From positions 1 to 48,918 of the forward strand of contig JAHDIM010000008.1 of NCBI GenBank assembly GCA_020630805.1: a DNA stretch of 48,918 nucleotides, in the 5' to 3' direction. Position 1 is the stretch's first letter; each line of letters opens with the position of its first letter. Positions 7,142 to 14,953 of this stretch are shown piece after piece. This DNA comes from Anaerolineales bacterium. GTDB lineage: Bacteria; Chloroflexota; Anaerolineae; Anaerolineales; UBA6668. The notes beneath the pieces are model-generated. The model worked only from the letters and a program-made list of their open reading frames with translations. It made no database searches and was not told where the DNA came from. The position numbers were made by a program, and so were the translations under genes.

Positions 7142-8788
7142 ATGTCCACATCCTCTCGTTTTCAGAAAGTTTCTATTCCAGGCTTACGCTGGATTGCAGT
7201 CGTGGCTGCAATTGCTGGCACTGTGGCCTTAGCAATTGGGGTGACGCAGACAGGCGTGCCTGAAGTGCAGCGTATCTCAGATATTAATGCGCTGATGAAC
7301 ATGGGGTACGTGAAAGTGACTGCCCAAGTCTTGGATGTCCCGCGCTATGACGCGCGAACGGATTACCTGACGTTTACCGTTGCAGACGGGTCGGGGGAAT
7401 TGCGCGTGCGGAGTTATCAAACCGAAACGCGCGACTTGCTTAATCAGCAGCGTATTCCCAAACCGGGTGACCAGATCACATTGGAAGGCACGCTGACCTA
7501 TCGGGTCGATAGTGTTTCGCTCAGCTTGGCAAGCGTAGACACGTTGGAAGTGAGGTCACCACAGCCTGAGACTGTCACAATAGCAACGATAGCAATTCAA
7601 GAGCAAGCGGTACCCATCCAAGTGTCTGGCACAGTGCGCCAGATCCGCGAGCCGTACCCTGGGCTTACTATCCTTTCTTTGCGTGATTCTTCGGGGGAGA
7701 TTGATGTCACGTGGTCGGAAGCAACGCAGACGTTATATGGCGGTGTCTTACCAAGCGTAGGAGATACCATCAACGTCGTTGGGATTGCGTCTGATTTTCG
7801 CGGTAAACCGCAATTGACGGCCACAAAATTTCAATCTGCTCCGCTCCAGTCGGCTGACAAAATTGTCTCACTCCAGACTTTGGCAACACATACCGATGGA
7901 AGTTGGATAACCGTTCAGGGCATATTAGGGGAACCGCAACCGTTTTCAGCTGGAATGAAGTATCCAATTCGGGATGAAACGGGGCGCAGCACGCTGCTGC
8001 TGTGGACCAATATTGTCGAAAGTGTCTCTGAAGAGGTTCTGCAGGCGGGGCAGGTAGTTAAGGTGTCTGGCGTGTTACAGCGCTATCAGGATCACGTAGA
8101 GATTCTTCCCGAACTGCCGATGGATGTTGTCGCTTCAGAGGCTGTGGTCAACATTGGTGCAGACGTGGAGATGGCGGCACCAGAAGTGGCAATTCCTGTC
8201 ACATCTAACCGTGCAATTGCCGAAGTCCAAAATCAGATTGGACAGTATGTAGATATTGCTGGCGAATTGGTTGATGCACATAGCTATGCGGGTGGGTTCA
8301 AACTTACCCTTGCAGATGCCACAGGGCAGATGGAGGTCGTTGTCCGAGAGGAAATCTTTGCTGAATTCGAACGTGTGGATGATTTGCACCTTGGCGCTAA
8401 ATTACAAGTCAATGGCAAAGTCGACACATGGGATGACCAACCGCAACTCATTGTGTTTGCGCCAGATCAGGTGCAAATTGATGAGGCAACGTCTATCAAC
8501 CTAAATGCAGTAGAGATCAAAAGCTTAGATCTGTCGCAGTTGAACACACTTGTGAAAATTACAGGCACAGTCCAAGAGAACGTTGAATTCTCTGCAGGAA
8601 CACGCCTTGTTCTTAGTGATGGATCTGGCACAATCGATGTCATTATCTGGCAGAATCTCCAACCCTATATCGATGCAAAACTGCTGAAAACCGGCACTGC
8701 AATTGCGGTAATTGGTCATGTCGGTGAATTCAACGCCAATTTGCAATTGGTGCCGCCGCTGCCACACTTCATCGCCACAAGTGACTAA
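7142..8788 (+). CDS. Membrane-anchored protein with five tandem OB-fold domains
   Basis: A 548-residue protein. Residues 15-37 are a single membrane segment preceded by Arg and Lys, so the rest should lie outside the membrane. Then five OB-fold nucleic-acid-binding-type repeats follow, each about 80-95 residues and each marked by a strand turn D-x-x-G: D82-G85, D182-G185, D278-G281, D392-G395 and D493-G496. A linker at about 332-355 separates the third and fourth units. Each repeat has the pattern of a G-x-V strand, the turn, then I-x-V and a late G-x-V strand. Such repeats resemble OB domains related to aaRS anticodon binding or RecJ/YhcR-type extracellular nucleases, but no nuclease domain is attached. 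The stop overlaps the next gene's ATG by one base, so translation is probably coupled. Confidence 0.8.
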   Translation: MSTSSRFQKVSIPGLRWIAVVAAIAGTVALAIGVTQTGVPEVQRISDINALMNMGYVKVTAQVLDVPRYDARTDYLTFTVADGSGELRVRSYQTETRDLLNQQRIPKPGDQITLEGTLTYRVDSVSLSLASVDTLEVRSPQPETVTIATIAIQEQAVPIQVSGTVRQIREPYPGLTILSLRDSSGEIDVTWSEATQTLYGGVLPSVGDTINVVGIASDFRGKPQLTATKFQSAPLQSADKIVSLQTLATHTDGSWITVQGILGEPQPFSAGMKYPIRDETGRSTLLLWTNIVESVSEEVLQAGQVVKVSGVLQRYQDHVEILPELPMDVVASEAVVNIGADVEMAAPEVAIPVTSNRAIAEVQNQIGQYVDIAGELVDAHSYAGGFKLTLADATGQMEVVVREEIFAEFERVDDLHLGAKLQVNGKVDTWDDQPQLIVFAPDQVQIDEATSINLNAVEIKSLDLSQLNTLVKITGTVQENVEFSAGTRLVLSDGSGTIDVIIWQNLQPYIDAKLLKTGTAIAVIGHVGEFNANLQLVPPLPHFIATSD

Positions 8789-10101
8789 TGATTGATCAAG
8801 CCATATTGATACTCAGTTGGACATTGCTTGGCGCACTCGTGGGAAGTGGCCTAGCGCTGATTCCGGCATTACACGTCTACAACGTTGCGGGCTTTGTGAT
8901 TGCCGCGCAAACATCTGGATTAGTTTCAACACCGCCACAGCAGTTACATTTTGTACTGCTTGGGATGGTTGTGGGGTATGTGTTTTTCAGCACCTTGCCG
9001 GGCTTGTTCCTAGCCGTACCAGACGAGAGCTTAGCGTTTTCAGTCTTGCCTGCGCAGCAAATGATCCGCCGCGGAGAAGGCTATACAGCGGCCATGCTGA
9101 CGGCCATTGGAATTTTAGGAGGGGTGCTGGTGTTGCTGTTGCTTGCCCCAGTGCTGCCGCTTTTGGTGCGACGGTTACATGTGTTGGTCGCGCCACATCT
9201 GCACTGGATCATTGCACTAATTGTCATCTATATGCTGATGTCAGAGTGGCCGTTTAGCAATGGGGCTGGCACAAATTTCGACCGCATGCGCAAGGCGTGG
9301 GGGCAACTGTTAGCAGGTGCGCTGACGTTTAGTCTGTCTGGCATTGTCGGCATTATCTTGATGTACCGCAGCCCGATTGCGTTGGATGTTGCGTACCAGA
9401 ATTTGCTACCAGCGTTTGTGGGCTTTTTTGCAGTGCCAGCCGTGATCCAAGCGTTTGTAATTGGCGGACGGGCGCCAAAGCAAGTGGTAAAGCGCCGCTT
9501 AGATCTGACGCCGCAGTTGGCAAGCCAAGGGATCTTTGCAGGCGCTTTGGGCGGCCTATTTGCGGCCTTTTTTCCGCTTGTCACCGCAGGAATAGGTGGA
9601 TTTTTAGCCGGACACGCAACGGCTCAGCGTGACGCGCGCGTGTTTGTTATTTCGCAAGGCACATCCCGATTTCTCTATTACGTTGGGGCAATTGCGCTGT
9701 TCTTTTTACCAGGTGTTGGGCTCACTAGAGGAGGGCTAGCCGCAATGCTAGCCACGTTAGATCGACCGGGGACGTGGCAGGGCTATTGGCTCGCCATTGG
9801 CGCGATTGCAATTTCGGCGGCGCTAACGTTCCTAGTTTTTGAACGCGCAGCATGGCTTTCTGCAAAACTTGCGCCGAAATTGCCACAACGACTGCTAAAT
9901 GGCTTGACTCTGGTTATTTTGCTGGGCGTTGTGTTTATTAGCACGCATTGGGCCGGGCTAGCAGTGTTGGCAGTATGTACTTGTATAGGCAGTTTGCCAT
10001 TGCTTTGGAAGACGCGACGCATGCATTGCCTTGGTGTCATCCTCATCCCAGTTCTCATCAATATGCTCGGCTGGGACGGCTTCATCATCGGCTTACTCTA
10101 G
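8788..10101 (+). CDS. TctA/DUF112-like integral membrane protein (COG1784 type)
   Basis: A 437-residue protein with roughly 10-11 membrane segments. The first segment carries GALVGSGLALIPALHVYN, and residues about 70-105 carry GLFLAVPDESLAFSVLPAQQM then GEGYTAAMLTAIGILGG. These match the archaeal-type branch of the TctA permease family (COG1784, DUF112), where a P-D-E and L-P-x-x-x-M pattern is conserved. TctA proteins of the tripartite tricarboxylate system import carboxylates, but this branch lacks TctB and TctC partners and its substrate is unknown. No tctB or tctC gene is visible nearby. Its ATG overlaps the stop of the OB-fold gene, and the YdjM-type gene follows after 18 bases, so the three appear to be one operon. 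Confidence 0.68.
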   Translation: MIDQAILILSWTLLGALVGSGLALIPALHVYNVAGFVIAAQTSGLVSTPPQQLHFVLLGMVVGYVFFSTLPGLFLAVPDESLAFSVLPAQQMIRRGEGYTAAMLTAIGILGGVLVLLLLAPVLPLLVRRLHVLVAPHLHWIIALIVIYMLMSEWPFSNGAGTNFDRMRKAWGQLLAGALTFSLSGIVGIILMYRSPIALDVAYQNLLPAFVGFFAVPAVIQAFVIGGRAPKQVVKRRLDLTPQLASQGIFAGALGGLFAAFFPLVTAGIGGFLAGHATAQRDARVFVISQGTSRFLYYVGAIALFFLPGVGLTRGGLAAMLATLDRPGTWQGYWLAIGAIAISAALTFLVFERAAWLSAKLAPKLPQRLLNGLTLVILLGVVFISTHWAGLAVLAVCTCIGSLPLLWKTRRMHCLGVILIPVLINMLGWDGFIIGLL

Positions 10102-10119
10102 CGCTCACTGTCTGTTCTT

Positions 10120-11127
10120 ATGAAAGGTTTTACTCACTTCATCTCTGCTGTGGCTGCGGCATCCTGCGTACCAGGTGTCATTGAACACGCTTCCTCTGAG
10201 CGTGGTCTGATCTTGGTTTTGGCAGGCGCATTTGGCTTGCTTCCCGACTGGCTAGATTTCAAATGGACGCGCTATTTGGAAACAACCCATCATGATATTC
10301 GACCTGATGCGAACGCATTTGACGCAAACGCAATTGCAACCGAACTTACCGCAATCTTGGATAACGTCTGGCAAACGGAAACTTCTCAGCGTGTCCAACT
10401 GCATACCATGCAGTTGGCAAGTGATCGCTGGCAGCGTTACAGCATTTGGTTTGATCCTTACGACCAACAACTAACAGTCAAGCGTGGGCCAATTGTAGAC
10501 ACAGGACAGCAGTTTGTTTGTGAGACCCAGTTACGCACCGCAACAACCGCGCTCCAGATGCCCGTGTATTATGGCTACGATGGCGATCTAAAAGTTGATA
10601 TTTTCGAAGGCCCGACTATTGAGTTCAGTGTACAGCGTGACCCGAAGACAAAACAGAAACGCATTGAAGTGGATTTTCTACCGTGGCATCGGAGATGGAC
10701 GCATTCACTAACGTTAGGAATTGTATTTGGCGCTGTGCTAGGTATATTTCTAGGCTGGCAAACGGGACTAGCCATTGGGCTAGGCTGGATAACCCATGTG
10801 TTGCAAGATCAACTTGGACATATGGGATCTAACCTATGGTGGCCAATTACAAAGCGTCGCTCTTCGGGACTTAAGTGGATGCACTCTGGTGATGCTATTC
10901 CAAACTTTTTATCAGTTTGGTTAGCTGTTGCGGTGATCTTGTTGAATATCAATTTTGCCGCGCAAGTGCCGCAATTCTCAGTTGCCAATTGGCTAATTTG
11001 GGGCGTGCTGCTACCAAGTGTCGTGCTTGGAGGGACGTATATTTACGGACAGCGGCTAACGAAGTCTCAGCGACAGACCCGCAAAATTGTTGAATTGATG
11101 GAAGAGTTAGTCGAGCCGCAAGTTTAG
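10120..11127 (+). CDS. YdjM-type membrane-bound metal-dependent hydrolase with insertion domain
   Basis: A 335-residue membrane protein of the YdjM/DUF457 family (PF04307). The metal-site signatures are GLLPDWLD (D43, D46), then WHRRWTHSL (H190, H195), and THVLQDQLGHMG (H226, D230, H234) followed by the W-W-P ending of that motif. Membrane segments lie near 30-42, 197-228 and 262-310. Between the first Asp motif and the H-x-x-x-x-H motif lies an insertion of about 130 soluble residues (50-185), much longer than in typical family members of 160-200 residues. The reaction is not established. Its stop codon overlaps the stop of the convergent rodZ-like gene by three bases, leaving no room for a terminator. 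Confidence 0.8.
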   Translation: MKGFTHFISAVAAASCVPGVIEHASSERGLILVLAGAFGLLPDWLDFKWTRYLETTHHDIRPDANAFDANAIATELTAILDNVWQTETSQRVQLHTMQLASDRWQRYSIWFDPYDQQLTVKRGPIVDTGQQFVCETQLRTATTALQMPVYYGYDGDLKVDIFEGPTIEFSVQRDPKTKQKRIEVDFLPWHRRWTHSLTLGIVFGAVLGIFLGWQTGLAIGLGWITHVLQDQLGHMGSNLWWPITKRRSSGLKWMHSGDAIPNFLSVWLAVAVILLNINFAAQVPQFSVANWLIWGVLLPSVVLGGTYIYGQRLTKSQRQTRKIVELMEELVEPQV

Positions 11128-12716
11128 CCGTCTTGGGTGTCGGCCGCTGGCGTTGCTTCAGCGTCTGGGTCAGGCGTAGCTTCCGCCTCAGGTGCTGATT
11201 CGGAAGCGGCGGGGGCAGCGTCTGCGTTTGGATCAGGCGTTGGGGTTGGGAACGTATCAAGCGCTTGCGGTGTGCCATAGACGCGCGCGTTGGGTTCGAA
11301 CACAACATCTACAATTTCACCAAAGCCACCTAGCGGCAGATATTCAGCTTCGTTATGCACTACATTCAAAGCGCGGGCATTGCTGGTTGTGAGCGCAACG
11401 CTGTTGACATTCAGAAAATTGAATGATTGTCCTGCGATAGCTTGTCCATCAAATTCAACATTGCCATCTACAGACAACCGCAGATAGGTCATTTGCGTAA
11501 CATCAATGTTGAGCGCAACAGAAAGATATTCACCACTGGCGCTTGTCTGAGGCCCTTGCGGTGTTTCGGTTGGCACAATTGTGGGGGTCTTCTCTGCCGA
11601 AACACGTTGCGGGGTAGCGTTCAGTTCAGGGGCTAATTCAGGGATGCGATTGAAACCGAACCACAGAATGAGGCCAACTGTGCCAATTAGAAATGCACCA
11701 GTGACAAGCATATCGATCGTCACAAAACGGCGAATCCGATATCGCAGTGGGATTTTGTTTTCCTGCGGCGGCGCATACACAGGCGCAGGCTCAGGGATCT
11801 GTGGGGTATGGAATTCTTCAGTTTGGGCGGGTGGCCGCTGCCATACTCCATCTGGATTAGGTTGTTGCTCAGGGGTGAGTGTTGGCTGGCGCTTTGGCCG
11901 TTGCGGACGCTTTCGCATCGGCTCAATTGGCTGCTCACCAGTCTTATGCCAGCGTTTTAGAAACGGCCCAGTGCCTGGTGGCTTAGGATTTACATCTACA
12001 TTGATCTCATCTTGCGAAGACGTGCTTTCAGTCGGATCAAACGGTGAATAGGGAGCATAGACATTCGCCAATGGGTCAGTTTCCATTGGTTCATTGTCGT
12101 GTGTCTCTTCTTCAAAGTCGCCATTTTCCAAGGCCCGGTTGAATGCATCGAGTTCACGGAACGGTGCATTGGGGTCGTCTGTCTCACGGTAAGGCGACAG
12201 GTATCCATCGTCTTCTGGCGTTTGTTGGCGCTGCGTGATGCGCCCCAGTCTACTTTTGGCAACTTGAGCGGCCTGCGCACTGTCATTCGCTGTGCTGCCT
12301 CGTTGAAAAATACCGCGTAACCCTTGAAAGGAGCCAGCTGAGTCTGCGGTAGGCTCAACTTCTGGCTGATAGTAATTGGGTTGCTGTGGTTGTGTTGGAG
12401 TGGGGGCTGCCGCAGGCGGTGGCGCTTGTGGCTCAGGTTGACGCTTGAAAAACCGACTAATCCCGCCAGATGAGGCTTGGGCTTCGTAAGCAGCGTCTAG
12501 CTGCTCAAGAATGACGTCAGGATCTTCCTTGAGGTAGAGTGCGTAATTACGCAAAAAGCCCCGCACCTGAATAATCGTGGGCAGGGCTTCAAAGTTGCCA
12601 GCTTCTATCGCTTCAATGTACTTACGCTTGATCCGCGTATCGGTTGAAGCATTTTGGATAGAAATGTTGAGCGATTCGCGCTTGTGGCGCAGTTGCTCAC
12701 CAAGTGGTTGGAACAA
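11124..12716 (-). CDS. rodZ: RodZ-like protein (HTH_25, membrane segment, DUF4115)
   Basis: A 530-residue protein with the RodZ layout. An N-terminal Cro-type helix-turn-helix of the RodZ class occupies about 5-70 (GEQLRHKRESLNISI...IKRKYIEAIEAGNFEALP). A long disordered Pro/Gln-rich linker runs to about 325, a basic patch (RYRIRR) precedes the single membrane helix at about 333-355, and an extracytoplasmic beta-rich DUF4115 domain sits near 395-490, followed by a Pro/Ala/Glu tail. RodZ links MreB to the cell-elongation machinery. At 530 residues it is much longer than E. coli RodZ (337). The start codon is TTG at 12714-12716, eight bases after the rplI stop; no ATG fits the conserved N-terminus. 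Confidence 0.85.
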   Translation of the reverse strand: MFQPLGEQLRHKRESLNISIQNASTDTRIKRKYIEAIEAGNFEALPTIIQVRGFLRNYALYLKEDPDVILEQLDAAYEAQASSGGISRFFKRQPEPQAPPPAAAPTPTQPQQPNYYQPEVEPTADSAGSFQGLRGIFQRGSTANDSAQAAQVAKSRLGRITQRQQTPEDDGYLSPYRETDDPNAPFRELDAFNRALENGDFEEETHDNEPMETDPLANVYAPYSPFDPTESTSSQDEINVDVNPKPPGTGPFLKRWHKTGEQPIEPMRKRPQRPKRQPTLTPEQQPNPDGVWQRPPAQTEEFHTPQIPEPAPVYAPPQENKIPLRYRIRRFVTIDMLVTGAFLIGTVGLILWFGFNRIPELAPELNATPQRVSAEKTPTIVPTETPQGPQTSASGEYLSVALNIDVTQMTYLRLSVDGNVEFDGQAIAGQSFNFLNVNSVALTTSNARALNVVHNEAEYLPLGGFGEIVDVVFEPNARVYGTPQALDTFPTPTPDPNADAAPAASESAPEAEATPDPDAEATPAADTQDG

Positions 12717-12724
12717 GTTTGCGG

Positions 12725-13309
12725 TTACGCTTCCTCAGCACCGGTTGCGTCGTCCACTGCTTCTTCAACAGCGTCAGCAACCTCTTCGACTGCTTCTTCA
12801 ACGGCTTCCACAACTTCTTCAACCTCTTCTACAGCGTTGAGGTAAGTGTCTGCGTCTTCGTCTTCGCGGTGCACAACAACGGTGACTTCTGGAAGCAAGT
12901 CAGCGGTCAAGCGCACGCTCAAGTTGTGAACACCCAAGTCGCGAATTGCAGACCCAATGATGCTGCGGCGATCTACATCTTCGCCAGTCTTTTCAGCAAT
13001 TTGGTTTGCGATCATTTGGTGAGTTACTGAACCAAACAAGCGACCTTTTTCACTTGCATTGGCAGAGAACGACAAGACCAAACCAGCGAGTTTTTCGCTG
13101 AGGCTGGCTTTTTCCAAATTTTCTTGTTCGCGGATTTTTGCAGCAGCTTCGCGGATTGCTTCTGCTTGTTTCATCGCACCTGCGGTTGCAGGTACTGCCA
13201 GCTTGCGTGGAAATAAGAAGTTACGACCGTAGCCGTTAGCAACTTTCTTAACTTCCCCGGCCAAGCCGAGTTTGTAGACATCACGGAGTAAAAGTACTTT
13301 CATTTTCAA
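12725..13309 (-). CDS. rplI: 50S ribosomal protein L9 with acidic C-terminal extension
   Basis: A 194-residue L9, compared with a usual length near 148. Residues 1-52 hold the rRNA-binding N-domain (MKVLLLRDVYKLGLAGEVKKVANGYGRNFL region with the PRKLAVPAT end), then the long helix, then the C-domain with EKGRLFGSVT and the late D-x-H-NLSVRLTADLLPEVTVVVHRE stretch. From about 150 to the end is an extension almost wholly of Glu, Val, Ala and Asp in an E-E-V/A-x-E-A-V pattern that could form an acidic helix. The first ATG at 13309 and a second at 13303 are both possible starts; the second gives the canonical MKVLLL. The rodZ-like gene follows after eight bases, suggesting one operon. Confidence 0.95.
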   Translation of the reverse strand: MKMKVLLLRDVYKLGLAGEVKKVANGYGRNFLFPRKLAVPATAGAMKQAEAIREAAAKIREQENLEKASLSEKLAGLVLSFSANASEKGRLFGSVTHQMIANQIAEKTGEDVDRRSIIGSAIRDLGVHNLSVRLTADLLPEVTVVVHREDEDADTYLNAVEEVEEVVEAVEEAVEEVADAVEEAVDDATGAEEA

Positions 13310-13449
13310 GCCCTTGTCTGGCGGCTCATTTGAGCCTCAATTTACATCGAAATTTGGCGAAGGGTACAACGCCGCGCAGATTGTACCGAATCTGGAGGGA
13401 AAGAGCAATTGGAGAGTCGGGTTTGCGAAAGATTGGGAGGGTTTAAGTG

Positions 13450-13555
13450 ATGAATTGTTGAACTGCTTAATTGGTGAATGTTTAATGTGGGCATGCGTAT
13501 ACTGCGTCTCATTAAGAATTTATCAATTCGTCAATTCACCCATTAAACAATTCAT
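13450..13555. repeat. Gap inverted repeat, words AATTGTTGAA/GGTGAATT
   Basis: ATGAATTGTT (13450-13459) is the exact reverse complement of AACAATTCAT (13546-13555). Inside, both arms carry degenerate units of the form TTAATTGGTGAA, giving a long imperfect stem. It lies upstream of rplI (divergent) and the MDR pseudogene. The flanking 13310-13449 stretch holds no other recognisable feature apart from the rplI upstream region. Confidence 0.7.
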
Positions 13556-13623
13556 TGCCGTTTTCTAACAATCGGTGTAGGCTTCTTTTACACACTAATC
13601 TGCTCTCCAGAGAGGGATCCAAA

Positions 13624-13908
13624 TTGGCAACAATACATAAGAAGTGGACGTTGGCGTCGCGTCCGGTGGGGAATTTCAAGCCTGAGGACTTTTAGTGGCT
13701 TGAAGAAGAGCTTCCCAACATATAGGAAGGACAACTCCTAGTTGCAAATAAACTGATTTCGCTAGACCCGACACAACGCGGTTGGGCTGCGCATGACACT
13801 TATCTACCTGCGGTGACAATTGGTGAAGCATTTCGCAGTATTGCCATCGGTGAATTGGAAATGTTGTTTGACGGAAGTAATAAAGACAAGTTGTTGTTAG
13901 AGGTTTAG
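13624..13908 (+). pseudogene. Remnant of an MDR-family NADP-dependent oxidoreductase
   Basis: Reading one frame from the TTG at 13624 gives a decayed zinc-independent medium-chain dehydrogenase/reductase of the leukotriene B4 dehydrogenase or CurA type. The first part reads KKWTLASRPVGNFKPEDF, then a TAG (13693-13695), WLEEELPN, a second TAG (13723-13725), EGQLLVANKLISLDPTQRGW and TIGEAFRS. It then jumps to a C-terminus-like IGELEMLFDGSNKDKLLLEV before the final TAG 13906-13908. Intact members are about 330-340 residues; only about 95 codons remain, so roughly 240 central codons, including the Rossmann domain, are gone. The frame is kept while stops have accumulated, so decay is advanced but recognisable. 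Two SDR oxidoreductases follow. Confidence 0.75.
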
Positions 13909-13917
13909 CAACTGATA

Positions 13918-13975
13918 GTTGACGAGTGATAAGTGAGCTAAACACATTGGCCGAAGTTCACTCGTCACTCTTCAC
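13918..13975. repeat. Gap-filling inverted repeat, word GAGTGA
   Basis: Arms 13918-13938 and 13956-13975 pair imperfectly over about 20 bases and are built of GACGAGTGA/AAGTGA-type units. The element begins nine bases after the pseudogene stop and ends eight bases before the SDR start. Confidence 0.75.
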
Positions 13976-13983
13976 AAAAGATT

Positions 13984-14838
13984 ATGAAAGATTTCAAAAA
14001 TAAAGTCGCCGTCATCACAGGCGGTGGATCGGGAATTGGGCTGGCGCTGGCAGAACAAGCTGCTGACTTGGGCATGCATCTGGTTTTGGCTGACATTGAT
14101 GCTGGGGCGTTAGATGCTGTTACCAAGACATTTGAAGCGCAAGGCGTTCGTGTATTGTCACAAGTTATTGATGTACGCAATGAAGCCCAACTAATGGCCT
14201 TAGCAGATGCAGTCTACGCTGAATTTGGTGCGGCGCATTTGCTATTCAACAACGCTGGCGTTGGAAGCGTCGGCAAGATTTGGGAAAGCACTGCAACGGA
14301 CTGGGACTGGGTCATGGGCGTCAATGTCAATGGCGTTGTCAATGGCATCCGCGCCTTTGTGCCGCGCATGATTGCTGGTGGTGAAGAGGGCCATGTGATT
14401 AATACTGCGTCTATTGCTGGCTTAGTTACTGGGCATGGCATGGCTATCTATCGCGTGTCAAAGCATGCGGTCGTGGTGTTGAGCGAAGTGCTCTCACACG
14501 AATTCGCTTTGTACGGTCATGAAAATATGAGCGCGAGCGTGCTGTGTCCCGCGTGGACAAAAACGCAGATCACAACCTCTGAGCGCATCCGCCCAGATGA
14601 TATGCAAAACGCGCCAGAAGAGATCAAGATTGGGGCAATGGAAATTGGGCATCTCAAAAAGATGCAAAGCCTCATTGAAAACACCGGCAAGACCGCAGAA
14701 GAAGTCGCCGCCGCCACGTTTGATGCAATCCGTGAAAAGAAGTTTTACATCATCACACACGAAGACTTTATTCCGGCAATTGCCATTCGTGGGAAAGATA
14801 TTTTGGCGGGGAATAATCCTAGAGACTTAGGGATTTAA
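13984..14838 (+). CDS. SDR-family NAD(P)-dependent oxidoreductase (1)
   Basis: A 284-residue classical short-chain dehydrogenase/reductase with a slightly long C-terminus. TGGGSGIG at 12-19 is the cofactor-binding loop. D37 after the second strand suggests NAD preference. NNAG is at 89-92, and the catalytic tetrad is N114, S143, Y156 and K160 (YRVSK). Residues about 185-245 form the variable substrate lobe and carry a PAWTKTQI segment. The substrate is unknown; the C-terminal extension (EKKFYIITHEDF) is typical of SDRs annotated as acting on fatty or aromatic alcohols, but that is weak evidence. No Shine-Dalgarno is seen, and the ATG follows an inverted repeat. It lies in tandem with a second SDR. 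Confidence 0.93.
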   Translation: MKDFKNKVAVITGGGSGIGLALAEQAADLGMHLVLADIDAGALDAVTKTFEAQGVRVLSQVIDVRNEAQLMALADAVYAEFGAAHLLFNNAGVGSVGKIWESTATDWDWVMGVNVNGVVNGIRAFVPRMIAGGEEGHVINTASIAGLVTGHGMAIYRVSKHAVVVLSEVLSHEFALYGHENMSASVLCPAWTKTQITTSERIRPDDMQNAPEEIKIGAMEIGHLKKMQSLIENTGKTAEEVAAATFDAIREKKFYIITHEDFIPAIAIRGKDILAGNNPRDLGI

Positions 14839-14947
14839 TGCGTAAGGTGTAATTCGTAATACACCTTACACCACCGTCAATTTATTACCTAACGCGCATG
14901 TCACGGTCTGCGCTGCAACGACATTACGCATTATTAAATTACGCATT
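14837..14947. repeat. Gap-filling inverted repeat, word AATGCGTAA/GGTGTAATTCGTAA
   Basis: The element starts inside the SDR-1 stop codon (14836-14838) and ends six bases before the SDR-2 ATG. Outer arms 14837-14860 and about 14921-14947 pair imperfectly. Inside the left part, GTAAGGTGTA (14842-14851) and its exact complement (14860-14869) form a perfect 10-bp hairpin with an 8-base loop. The 16-mer at 14844-14859 recurs in inverted orientation at 15806-15821, on the other side of the SDR-2 gene. Confidence 0.85.
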
Positions 14948-14953
14948 AGAACT

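Noticed and set aside
7142-8788. Extracellular nuclease assignment for the OB-fold protein
   Set aside because: Only OB-type repeats are visible; no nuclease motif was found.
13314-13568. 84-codon frame upstream of the MDR remnant
   Set aside because: It lies across the inverted repeat and the rplI upstream region, with no recognisable protein.
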